Shown: positions 23,650 to 35,400 of the stretch, one piece after another
How the letters are laid out: every line of letters begins with the position of its first letter
How positions within the stretch are numbered: position 1 is the stretch's first letter
Assembly: GCA_032622095.1 (NCBI GenBank)
Contig: CP136067.1
Location: forward strand, 131,103,030-131,167,029
Source: Siphonodentalium dalli
Lineage: Eukaryota > Mollusca > Scaphopoda > Gadilida > Siphonodentaliidae
Direction of reading: 5' to 3'
Length of the DNA: 64,000 bases
Made by a program: the position numbers and the translations under genes
Notes under the pieces: model-generated
The model's input: the letters and a program-made list of their open reading frames with translations, nothing else
Database searches by the model: none
What the model was told of the DNA's origin: nothing

Positions 23650-25014
23650 TAGTCCAAGTCTTCTCGTACTAAAGCCGGCTAAGATATTGGGATGGAGGTG
23701 CCGGTCTTTAGTCCAAGCCCGCTGCTATACCAATCCTTTGACACGACTTACGCCCACGATCTGTGGCGGGATTCTGTGGTGTATTTTACTCGATTTACCT
23801 AATGAATCAATACATGATGCTATATACATCGGAAAGAGAGATATCTTATGGTCATAATGGTGTATAATAATCTAACTTTCATGTTAAATTACGCATAGAA
23901 TATTCCGGTTGATTGTCACCAACATCGCTGTTTTTTATATTTTGTTTACATTACTGAAAGCCGAAGTCAGGTTCCGAAGAACTTCGGCATTGTCCGGTGT
24001 TTGTTCTGAGTATTCTAGTTTCCGTTTCTATATATAGCGCGGGGTTTTCCGAACAAAATGGAGAAAACCGATCGCCGCAAAGTCCAGTTTCCAATGTGCT
24101 TTGAGAACAATTCCCGCACTAAAAACTTAATGACATAATGGAGGATCAGAAAGGTAGTTTTGTTGACAATTTTCGCAAGCAACTTGTCAAAATTGGAGCA
24201 AATTAGAACTCTTGTGTCTAACTTGCCATGCGTGTGATTTTCATCCATGTGCATTTTGACCTTTGTGTTGATAAAATAATCGGAGAACCGAATCACACAG
24301 TTTCGAAATATAGTTCTTCCGTTTTAGTGGGACTTTTCAAACTTAAGGTTAAAAATTTATACAAATTTTGTTTGATTTTTTGTGTGCTTAACAAGAGCAT
24401 TATATTGCTCTGTTCGCTTAGTATATATCTTAATTTCGCTGAAGTCCACCAAATGTGGGAAATGTAGCACCATATTATTTATTCTAATGATCGTTGTGTT
24501 TACACTGTTTTAAACTTTGAGAGGGTTGTAATTCCCCGTAATTTATTTAATGTATTACATTTATATCTTCAATGTTTAATTAATCTATTTATTTTTTATT
24601 TATTGACACACATAATTACGATTACAATGGAGAATTCATCGTAATTTGCATTGTCAGTCGAAAATCTACGGAATATTTTCAACGGAAAATGCCGAACACA
24701 GTTCGCGAGGTCAATTGAGTTCGCATACTTTTAAAAATTTGTAAACATTGCGGTAAATGTCTCTTTTCGCATTAAATTACCGCTTTCAATTCACAACTGA
24801 TGTGGGTTTCAGATCAAATAGCATGTCTTCTGCGGAAAATATCCGTTTATTGTCGCAATTGTGATATTTTATTTCATATAATTGTGGTTTTATTTGAGCG
24901 GGTCACTAACGCTTAACTCGTGTCAAAGGAATGCATGGGCCTGGAACTCGGACTAAAGACCGGCACCTCCATCCCAATATCTTAGCCGGCTTTAGTACGA
25001 GAAGACTTGGACTA
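23650..25014. mobile_element. long-TIR element with 9-bp target duplication (MULE-like)
   Basis: Terminal inverted repeats of ~65 bp start TAGTCCAAGTCTTCTCGTAC and are essentially perfect. The 9-bp duplication AGACGAGGA is at 23,641-23,649 and 25,015-25,023. The interior (1.2 kb) is AT-rich without a transposase. TSD length and TIR length fit Mutator-like elements. Confidence 0.87.
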
Positions 25015-25079
25015 AGACGAGGAGTGATGACTATAGCTCCACCGGAGACTTTGTCTCAGGTGAGCTAAAAACTACAAAA

Positions 25080-25571
25080 CAGTAGACCTTGCCTGCAAAA
25101 CATGTTAGATCTAGACCACAACTGGAATACTGGGGCTCAATTTGGGACCCCTGGCAGTAGTCCCTCTCAGAGAAAGTAGAAATTGTACAGAGATGGGCTG
25201 CCCTGTATTAATAAATACAACTATGGTAGCGATGACATAGAAAGCATAACTGATCTGCTCCACTTGCTGAATTGTCAAACTCTTCAGCAAAGAAGAATCC
25301 TCTCTGATCATGCTATACAAAATTTGCCACAAAGATGTAGACATCTCCCTATCATTTGTACCTACTGCCAGTAGGCTACTGGTACCCGGGCCTTTTTCCT
25401 CCGCATGGTAAAGCTGACAGAAATTACCTCATAGCCTTCGTCCCACGCACAATCATCAATTGGAACAAACTCCCCCGTGACATATTCTTAAACAACCACA
25501 ATACGGACAGTTTCAATTTAGAACTCACAAAACATATTTTCCCCACCTATAAACAGACAGCTTCCAAATAG
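25080..25571 (+). pseudogene. LINE reverse transcriptase C-terminal fragment
   Basis: Conceptual frames read RPQLEYWGSIWDP, VEIVQRWAALYINKYNYG, LNCQTLQQRRILSDHAIQ and finally AFVPRTIINWNKLPRDI, the usual closing block of CR1/jockey-type ORF2. Several stops and a frameshift interrupt it. It may belong to the same family as the 20.0 kb fragment. Confidence 0.75.
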
Positions 25572-25813
25572 TATGAAGCTCCAAATCCTTTTAATAAATA
25601 AATTATCAAAATAAAAAAAAAAGTTTTTAATTTCATACACCTCCATCAGGGAAATTTCCAGGGCTGTTTTGATACCTGTTACAGGTATGGTCGCCCAAAC
25701 TTGAGAAGCCCAAATGACCCCAAATTCCCAGTGGACAGTATTGAGTCAACCTGAATTTTCAAGGCAATTCAACAATATGTGCTGTATTAAAAAATCTGCA
25801 GTTGCAATACAGC

Positions 25814-26581
25814 CAGGCTTGTCAAAGTACCGCCGGTACCAAGGTAGTCGGTACCGGTACTGCTTTGGAACCGCGGTACCGGTACTGGTGTTGTATTGTT
25901 TATTCCAATACGTATCACACATTTAAAAGAGTATATTCTAATGTGGTAATTACTGGTAATGTATGGCACTTTGTGCCAGTTTTTGGTGATTTATGTGGAT
26001 GACAAATACAACCATGTCAGACTATCCTAAAGCACGTATGCCACAGCAGCCACACATAAATGTGTGACGTACATGCATTAGTATAGTCTGAAATAGTTGG
26101 ATTTATCACCCACAACAATCACCTAAAATGTGCCATAATTTAGGCAGCCTGATAGGTGTTAGAACTTTTATGTTTAGGGCTTCAGGCGCTCAAATACATA
26201 CATCGGAAAGATGGGTATATACGTCATATATGTATATATGGTGAATGCCAATTTAAAATGAAATAAATTTTATGTACCTGCAATCCTCATATGTAAGTTA
26301 TAATGTAACACACATTGAGTCAATGACACATGTATACATTGTTGAATAAAATGATAACAGCTTCAAGACTCGGCATCCGCCGCCGCGTGTTTGATCCATG
26401 GACATATAGTAGCATACCATAATGCAAGCGGCAGTTGCGGCACACTTAAAAGAGCAAAGTTCCTTCAATTTTAATCGATCTATACTGATATATTTACTGT
26501 TTTTGGCGAGTACCGAAAACCGTCAAAACGACCAAGTACCGCCGGTACCGGTAGCGGTACTGGTACCGGTTGACAAGCCTG
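25814..26581. mobile_element. hAT-like element rich in GGTACCGGTACC, 8-bp target duplication
   Basis: Ends CAGGCTTGTCAA and TTGACAAGCCTG with AATACAGC at 25,806-25,813 and 26,582-26,589. Subterminal GTACCGCCGGTACC and GGTACCGGTACTG repeats occur at both ends. 768 bp, non-coding. Confidence 0.88.
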
Positions 26582-26589
26582 AATACAGC

Positions 26590-27016
26590 CTTCATTTGCA
26601 TGTTGAATTTTAAAATCAGAAATATTATGTCATATTTATAATATATGCGTCTGTATCTGTGTTGGTTCGGTGTAGAAGCCGTATTTTAAAGTTATATTGG
26701 GATACCGGTACATATCCTCTGCTGGAAACAAGTGTCCCCAAATTATCTCCCTGGGCTCCATATAATCGTCAGCACATTGAGGGTGATGGAGTATCAAGTA
26801 GATGTAGATGTTCAATATACCCTAATTTGCAGAAGATGAAATGCATTATCAAGGTAACTAATGGGTGAACATCACCTGGGGTACTTCAATCCGATCCTAG
26901 GTATCCTATAGCAGTCGAGGCCTCAGCAGAATGAGGTTCCCAGAGGGTGAATTTGGTGATGCTAGCCTGCCGTGTGGGACCTCATTCTGCAAATGACCGA
27001 CACTATTTCAAGGCTT
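26590..27016. repeat. spacer and truncated AATGAGG hairpin element
   Basis: From about 26,860 the core words GGTGAACATCACC and CTTCAATCCGATCCTAGGTA precede one short hairpin (26,926-26,991) and the end CTATTTCAAGGCTT at 27,014. The 26,590-26,860 part has no recognised feature. Confidence 0.6.
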
Positions 27017-27019
27017 GCG

Positions 27020-27720
27020 ATTCTCAATGCTTAAAAAAAGTCCACCTGCCCCCGAACCAACTTTATATTCACATTACAATGTCAGATCTATGTAGAGAAA
27101 ATATAGGAGCAATATTGGGTAACAATTAGATTGTTTAATGCGAAATAGGAAATCTAGCAATGTACATAAACATTTCAAATAAGTAAGTTAACCCTGAACA
27201 GATATATCTCCCATGAAATGTATCCACTGCTATGATATTTCGCATATATAACGTTTATGCTACCCGGCACCACAACAGGACATCCCAGTGCTACGATATT
27301 AGTACAAGCTGGGAACTTTTTTCAATTATGCGCGTTTGACGTCAAACGGATAATTCACAATAATTCGCATTTGGCATCAAAAGAGTTAATGCTGAAAACA
27401 CATAATTTTTGTGTCCATGAGATAAATATCATAACTTGAATAATAATTTGAGAACTAAGTGAAAAAAATTGTGAAAGAATGTAAGAAAAAATTATGAAAA
27501 TTGATAAAATTGGTAAAGAATATAAGAAAAAATGATAAAAGTTGTTATGGGATGTATGAAAAAATGATAAAAAAATGATAAAAATTGTTAAGGAATGTAA
27601 GAAGAAAATGGTAAAAAAAAATTAACAAATTGTTAGGCCAATGCATTCTCTTATATATGCGAGGCGACCTATGGTCGACTCGCATATATAAGAGAATGCA
27701 TTGGCACAGGGTCTTTAATG
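27020..27720. repeat. AT-rich spacer ending in a ~70-bp perfect hairpin
   Basis: TAAGAAAAAATGATAAAA-like units repeat at 27,470-27,610. They resemble the spacer of the TTAA hairpin MITEs. A single perfect hairpin spans 27,637-27,706, so this may be half of such a MITE. Confidence 0.65.
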
Positions 27721-28025
27721 TTGCGCCAGCACAGCTCCCATCATGTATCCTTTGTTAATGAAACATAACGATAAACTAAAGAGGTTACTTTCCACCATGT
27801 TATTTATTCGTATAACAACTCAGTGTAAACTGATACATTTCATATTGAAGGCTTTGATTTTGATTCTGAATTGCTGGCAGCCATTGTATCCTGTATCCTT
27901 TTGGCCTATGAAGGCATCAGACGTTACTGCATTCAATCCTGTTCTAGAGCCCCTGGAGAAAAAAAGAAACTGTAAATAAAAGAGTCTTGAAAACAAAACT
28001 CAACAACAAATTGAATTAAGATCAG
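27720..28025. other. no recognised feature
   Basis: A 78-codon ORF shows no family resemblance; otherwise plain spacer. Confidence 0.5.
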
Positions 28026-28029
28026 GTGT

Positions 28030-28400
28030 GTAAATATGGTGAGGGCATTTGGAGAATGAGGTCTGCAGCGGGTGAATTTAGTGGTGCAACCCGACAGCGG
28101 GCTAGCATCACCAAATTCATCCTCTGGGGACCCTCATTCTGCATGGCCTCAACTGCTTTGGGAAACCTAAACTCAGATTTTAGTTCCCAGATGGAGATGT
28201 GCACCAATTTGGCACCTCAATTATGCATTGTGTCATCTGCCAATTTGGGGATATAGAGAAATTTTTGTTTTACAGAAGTTTCTAAAGAAACTGAAAAATG
28301 GTAAATACTATAGATAATAAACAAAATGTAACTATATAGTGGATAATTGCGTTAAACACAGACCTTCCCAGGAGATGGGAGCGATTGCTATCGCACCCGT
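28030..28400. mobile_element. AATGAGG hairpin element, one end intact
   Basis: Hairpin 28,048-28,142 (GAATGAGGTCTGCAGCGGGT and mirror), followed by the family core with TTTGGCACCTCAATTATGCA and TTTGGGGATATAGAGAAA. The second hairpin is missing. Confidence 0.7.
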
Positions 28401-28746
28401 ATGCACTCGCTATTTTTACTTCACAGGCAGGTCACAGGTGCTAAATTTTGCACTCGACCCTCTTGTCCAAAACCTTTATGGTCACTGTGATCGTTGATTC
28501 AATATTGAACTATTTGAAGGTATATTTAGAACCTTTCCCATCTCAGTTAAATAACTGGAAAATAGGTCTATTCCACAATGACATTTTATTTCAGAAAAAC
28601 CCAACTTACGATTATATTACGGGCGCAATTACACCCGTCTTCAAAATTGTTGAGAGCAAATAAGTGCTCTCGCTGTATTTTCCTCGTGGGAAGGACTGGT
28701 TAAACGTCATATAAATAATGAAGCGATATATATCAATACTAGCCGA

Positions 28747-29310
28747 TGAGCCCGACGTTGTCCGGGCTATTCAAAAACCATATTTCAAGTCGATAGCTCT
28801 ACCCAGCCCGACGTTGTCCGGGCTATTCAAAAACCAAATTTCAAGTCGATAGCTCCACCCGTTTCCGAGATCTGGTCTGCGCATGCGCGAAGCTGGCGTC
28901 GCACGGGCTCGGCGACACGATAAAATTTGTATCCGGGGCAAGATACATTCACATAGCAAATTTCAAGTCGATAGCTCCACCCGTTTCCGAGATCTGGTCT
29001 GCGCATGCGCGAAGCTGGCGTCGCACGGGCTCGGCGACACGATAAAATTTGTATCCGGGGCAAGATACATTCACATAGCAAATTTCAAGTCGATAGCTCC
29101 ACCCGTTTCCGAGATCTCGTCTGCGCATGCGCGAAGCTGGTGTCGCACGGGCTCGGCGACCCGATAAAATTCGTATTCGGGGCAAGATACATTCACACAC
29201 CAAATTTCAAGTCGATAGCTCCACCCGTTTTCGAGATCTCGTCTGCGTCAAACTACACGCACGTACCAAGTTTCGTCCCGATCGGTCGAGAATCGTAGAT
29301 TTGTATTAAT

Positions 29311-29345
<35 letters not shown>
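28747..29345. repeat. GC-rich 122-bp tandem array ending in GACA microsatellite
   Basis: Units contain CATGCGCGAAGCTGG, GTCGCACGGGCTCGGCGAC and TCAAGTCGATAGCTCCACCC. GAAGCTGG starts recur every 122 bp (28,889, 29,011, 29,133). Two shorter related units precede, and (GACA)n follows at 29,310. Long ORFs on both strands are by-products. It ends about 50 bp beyond the MARS1 stop codon. Confidence 0.88.
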
Positions 29346-29352
<7 letters not shown>

Positions 29353-29394
29353 GGTCTTCAAAATATATATGAGATTATTACTCACAAACTTTCA

Positions 29395-29469
29395 TCAGCT
29401 GTTTCCAGCAAATTTTTTCCTCAACTCCTCGATCTTTGTCGGCATAATCTTTTCAAACAGCGGAGAAGG
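29395..29469 (-). CDS. MARS1: MARS1 exon h with stop codon
   Basis: Acceptor TTATTACAG, then [20 protein letters not shown] and AGNS, then TGA at 29395-29397, immediately followed by a second TGA. It matches the human SPLFQKL...RQRFGG segment, after which vertebrates continue into a WHEP domain. A strong donor-like GTGAGT begins at 29385, ten bases past the stop, so the stop may end a short isoform or mark a local sequence error. Confidence 0.9.
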   Translation of the reverse strand, partial: PSPLFEKIMPTKIEELRKKFAGNS

Positions 29470-32400
29470 CTGTAATAAAGAATAAACCTCATGAATATCA
29501 AGCTTAATAGTATGAGACTGATTTACAGTAATGCCCTAAATAATCGACTCCTTAACCACAGCAGAATTATGTGTAATTTTCAGGATTTAGTCAGGAAATA
29601 TGGCTTGCCATTCATCGGAAATCTCTGTGAGAGCTTTTGGATGAATGGCAACAAGCCAATTTCCGACTAAATCCTGAAACATTACCCATAATTCTGCTGT
29701 GGTTAAGGAGTCGATTATTTAGAGCATTACTGTATACAGCTATACTCTAATTAATCAACCCTCCTTAGCAAGGTTGACCACCGGTATTATATGGTGACCT
29801 GCCCTGAGACTGATCTACAGTAATGCCCTAAATAAGCCATATTTGTTCCCCGAAAAATTTATTTTCGGTGGACTATAGAAACGGGCTCTGTCCGTCCGTC
29901 CATCACACTTTTGAGTACCTTCATGGTGTAATCATCATCTCCTACAGATTTCATCCCAGAGATTTGAAACTTCAGAATATTGTTGCCCATATATTGAAGA
30001 TATGCATCATGTATATAGATGACAGAATTTTTTTTTACGGAGTTATTAACCCTTTTCAACATTTTTTTAAATTTCTTTAACAAAGCGGCATCGACTTGCC
30101 ACGTTGTCGGGGGACACTGTGGTCGGCTGACCTTTTATTCCGACTAAATCCTGAAAAATTACCCATAATTCTGCTGTGGTTAAGGAGTCGATTATTTAGG
30201 GCATTACTGTACTGTAGGGAATTTGGGCTCCAGGGAGTTTGGGCTCAAACTGAAGGTATCAACATAAGTCTCATGACCATGAATATTGAGCATGAGTCCA
30301 ATCAATTTGGGTCAGATCGTACCTATGTCACTAGAGTTATCACATGGCGGGGCGGGGTCAGATCGTACCTGTCACTAGAGTTATCACATGGCGGGGCGGG
30401 GTCAGATCGTACCTATGTCACTAGAGTTATCACATGGCGGGGCGCCTATACAAAATTTAATACTCAACAGTCAATAGAAATGGGAATGTTCCTTTTTGAG
30501 ATTATTAAAGACGGAATTTAGAGATAAAACCTCATGCTGTGGAACCCCTATTGTATCGGCTTAATGTTAAATGTAGTGATGTTCCGATACTGAAAAAGCC
30601 CATCGGACCAATTTCCGATAACTGGAGGCACAATCGGCCGATTTCCGATTCCGATGTTTATATATACTGTGAGTTTGCTCCCATAATGGACATATATACA
30701 CTCATTGTACTCCTATCCCGGTATAGTTTCAAAGCCAAATACATCAAAGAAATATATACCACTGTCGCAAAAGTATTTCCAATGACGTCAGTTGTGTGCT
30801 GCCTTTGATGTATATCGGTAGTTGTTTTGACAAAGAGATCAAAGGTGCCGACTCAGAGTAACGATATGAGCGTGTGTGGAACACTTGCATGCAGTGGTAA
30901 AGTCTTGATTGAATACTTGTAAGTTGCGACAATGTAAGGAATGGCGATGATTATTAACTAAATTTAGATTGATGGATAATAATTGCTGTCATATTTGTCT
31001 GAGATTTCCCAAGTTCCCATTGGTCACACCTTTTGTCTTTTAACAACTGGGAAGCTTTTATAGTTCCGCCTCAAACTCCATGCAGGGTTAACCTCCCGTG
31101 ATGACTCGGTAAGGAAGTATGACTGACCCGTGTGCTCTGGCGGACATTGGTTCCGCCTACTCAATGTTTTTTTTGCGAGACCGCCTCCAAGTTCAACGTT
31201 GAGTTAAGCGCATTTCATAGCATACGCTGTACAAACGAAAAATCTATTTATGCCCCTCCTCACGTTGGTCATTATTGAAGACAGTTCTGATCGCGACTGC
31301 ACTAATTCATTCAGTGTGTGCTTCAAATTATTGACATAGCATGTGACGTCACATGCCACATGCTCAACAGGAAGCTACACTGTAATGCGGTCAGCTGTTT
31401 AAAGCTGTCTTTGAATCTATTTTGTGTCAACGCGATTGAACCAATAACTTCATATTACACGGGATGTACGTCGGGCATGTGTATTGCCATGCTTATAATA
31501 TATGAAAGTGTCAATGACACTGTAGCTCAACTTAGGTAGGGGAATAATTTAATGGTCGACAGTAAATGGAGGAATAGGAAAAGTGCTAATTGAAATGTCT
31601 AAGTAAGACTAGATGTACATGTCAATATCAACATTCATAACAGGTTTCATAATGATCGGATCAGGGATGTGGTGATTATGGTGTGCCCAAGGATTTATTG
31701 ATGCAAAGAGTAAATTCTAAAATGGCCACCGACAGCCATGTTTTTTTCCGAATTACCCCAAAATGACTTGTTCCCATCTACAGCCTTTACAAATCTCATA
31801 ATGATCTGATCAAAGGTATGACCTGTAGCCTGTGCCAATGGATTTAGTCATGCAAAGAGTAAAATCCAAGATGGCTGCTGGCGGCCATGTTTTTCGGCTG
31901 AACGACCCCAAAATGACTCGTTTCCCATCTACATGTCATTGTTAACATACATGACAAATTTCATGAAGTTCCGACCAAAGCTACGACCTGTAGCCCGCAC
32001 CAAAGAATTTAGTCATGCAAAGAGTAAAATTCAAGATGGCTGCTGGCGGCCATGTTTTTTGGCTGAACGACCCCAAAATCACTCGTTTCCCATCTACATG
32101 TCAATATTAACATCCATGACAAATTTCATGATGATCAGACGAACAGCACGACCTGTAGCCCGCGCCAATGGATTGAATTTTGAAATCCAAAATGGCCACC
32201 AGCGGCCATGTTTTTTGGCCGAATGACCCCAAAATGACTCGTTCCCATCTACATGTCAATGTCAACATTCATGACAAAATTCATAAAGATCAGACCATAG
32301 GTACGACCTGTAGCCAGCGCCAAAGGATTTAGTCATGCAAAGAGTAAAATCCATGATGGCTGCTGGCGGCCATGTTTTTTGGCTGAACGACCCCAAAATC

Positions 32401-35400
32401 ATTCGTTCCCATCTACATGTCATTGTTAACATCCATGACAAATTTCATGATGATCAGACGAACAGCACGACCTGTAGCCCGCGCCAATGGATTGAATTTT
32501 GAAATCCAAAATGGCCACCAGCGGCCATGTTTTTTGGCCGAATGACCCCAAAATCACTCGTTCCCATCTACATGTCAATGTCAACATTCATGACAAAATT
32601 CATAAAGATCAGACCATAGGTACGACCTGTAGCCCGCGCCAAAGGATTTAGTCATGCAAAGAGTAAAATCCATGATGGCTGCTGGCGGCCATGTTTTTTG
32701 GCCGAACAACCCCAAAATCACTCGTTCCCATCTACATGTCATTGTTAACATCCATGACAAATTTCATGAAGTTCTGATCAAAACTACGACCTGTAGCCTG
32801 CGCCAAAGGATTTAGTCATGCAAAGAGTAAAATCCAAGATGGCTGCCAGCGGCCATGTTTTTTGGCTGAACGACCCCAAAATCACTCGTTCCCATCTACA
32901 TGTCAATATTAACATCCATGACAAATTTCATGATGATCAGACGAACAGCACGACCTGTAGCCCGCGCCAATGGATTGAATTTTGAAATCCAAAATGGCCA
33001 CCAGCGGCCATGTTTTTTGGCCGAATGACCCCAAAATCACTCGTTCCCATCTACATGTCAATGTCAACATTCATGACAAAATTCATAAAGATCAGACCAT
33101 AGGTACGACCTGTAGCCCGCGCCAAAGGATTTAGTCATGCAAAGAGTAAAATCCATGATGGCTGCCAGCGGCCATGTTTTTTGGCCGAACGACCCCAAAA
33201 TCACTCGTTCCCATCTACATGTCAATATTAACATCCATGACAAATTTCATGATGATCAGACGAACAGCACGACCTGTAGCCCGCGCCAATGGATTGAATT
33301 TTGAAATCCAAAATGGCCACCAGCGGCCATGTTTTTTGGCCGAATGACCCCAAAATCACTCGTTCCCATCTACATGTCAATGTCAACATTCATGACAAAA
33401 TTCATAAAGATCAGACCATAGGTACAACCTGTAGCCCGCGCCAAAGGATTTAGTCATGCAAAGAGTAAAATCCATGATGGCTCCTGGCGGCCATGTTTTT
33501 TGGCCGAACAACCCCAAAATCGCTCGTTCCCATCGACATGTCATTGTTAACATCCATGACAAATTTCATGAAGTTCTGATCAAAACTACGACCTGTAGCC
33601 TGCGGCAAAGGATTTAGTCATGCAAAGAGTAAAATCCAAGATGGCTGCCAGCGGCCATGTTTTTTGGCCGTATGACCCCAAAATGACTCGTTCCCATATA
33701 CATGTCAATATCAATATTCATGACAAATTTAATAAAGGTCAGACCAAAGGTACGACCTGTAGCCCGCGCCAAAGGATTTAGTCATGCAAAGAGTAAAATC
33801 CATGATGGCTGCCAGCGGCCATGTTTTTTGGCCGAACGACCCCAAAATCACTCGTTCCCATCTACATGTTAATATTAACATCCATGACAAATTTCATAAT
33901 GATCAGACGAACAGTACGACCTGTAGCCCGCGCCAATGGATTGAATTTTGAAATCCAAAATGGCCACCAGTGGCCATGTTTTTTAGCCGAATGACCCCAA
34001 AATGACTCGTTCCCATCTACATGCCAATGTCAACATTCATGACAAATTTCATAAAGATCAGACCAAAGGTACGACCTGTAGCCCGCGCCAAAGGATTTAG
34101 TCATGCAAAGAGTAAAATCCAAGATGGCTGCTGGCGGCCATGTTTTTTGGCCGAACAACCCCAAAATCACTCGTTCCCATCTACATGTCATTGTTAACAT
34201 CCATGACAAATTTCATGAAGTTCCAATCAAAACTACGACCTGTAGCCTGCGCCAAATGATTTAGTCATGCAAAGAGTAAAATCCAAGATGGCTGCTGATG
34301 GCCATGTTTTTTGGCCGAACGACCCCAAAATGACTCGTTCCCATCTACATGTCAATATTAACATCCATGACAAATTTCATGATGATCAAAAGAACAGTAC
34401 GACCTGTAGCCCGCGCCAATGGATTGAATTTTGAAATCCAAGATGGCTACCAGCGGCCATGTTTTTTGGCCGAATGACCCCAAAATGACTCGTTCCCATC
34501 TACATGTCAATGTCAACATTCATGCAAAATTTCATAAAGATCAGACCAAAGGTACGACCTGTAGCCCGCGCCAAAGGAAATTGTTGACGGACACACGGAC
34601 ACACGCACACACGCACACACGGACGACGGACGCCAAACCATGGCAATAGCTCAAACTTACAAGTAAGTTGAGCTAATAATCATATCAGACTGTTTGGATG
34701 ATGCCAATGGCTTCTTTTTAGGCTGTTACAACTGCGTTTTACTTTCATCCTCTGGAGACTTCATTCTGCAAATGACAGGCACACTAAACTCAGGCTTGCG
34801 GAGTATAATAACCACTTTAACATGAATGAATATCTTTGAAGACTATACATACTGATCCGATCTTGTGTCCTTCTGGGAGAACTTGAACGAAGCTTTCATG
34901 GATGACATTGCAGTCTGCCGGAGCATTCAGCTGTTCCTGGATTATTCTGCTTGTTTCTGGCATAAAAGGTTGTAATAGCACAGACAGCAGACATGATATG
35001 TTGGATGCTAGACTTATCACACTACCAGATCTCGCTCTGTAAATGGAAAAATGAACTGTGAATTACATAATTGATAGTAGGGATGGGAAGCAAACCAGTG
35101 AAACGAGATACAGAATGCTGAGATGTATGTATCATATTGGGTCATATAATATTGTGTATCACCATATGCCCATGCCTAAATGCTTAATGAACTGCGACCA
35201 TGTGCAGCTTCTAAAGTGTAATCTCAGGTGCCAAATTATAGTGATGGGTGAAATTTTTCTGTTGAAATCAATAAAATTTATGGCAATTTCAATCTATCTT
35301 TTTACCAAACAATAGTGAGGTATAGAAAATATTTAAACTGACATTTGAAAAAAAATGTGAATAAATTATTTCCCTATCAACCGGTACATACGTATACCAT

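Larger units (their letters stand above)
20960..25075. mobile_element. tandem-repeat element (Helentron/pearl-like) interrupted by two insertions
   Basis: Repeated ~160-bp units contain AAGAGTTATGTCCCTGG, CTATTTGACC, CCTCCATACCAAATATAAGC and GGTTCTTGAGAAGA at 21,060-21,555, 22,645-22,740 and 23,330-23,630. The 3' end, resumed at 25,024, has TAGCTC...GGTGAGCTAAAA forming a small hairpin. A hAT-like element, a poly-A/T block and a MULE-like element divide it. Confidence 0.65.

Noticed and set aside
28771-29309. Overlapping ORFs of 60-97 codons on both strands
   Set aside because: They are translations of the 122-bp array, whose period shifts through frames; no family resemblance.
15700-29390. 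A third gene between HIKESHI and MARS1
   Set aside because: All ORFs fall in transposons, LINE fragments or hairpins, and no spliced frame was recognisable.
30560-30680. hAT-type end near GTTCCGATACTG
   Set aside because: Only one side looks like a hAT subterminal region; no partner end or 8-bp duplication was found.
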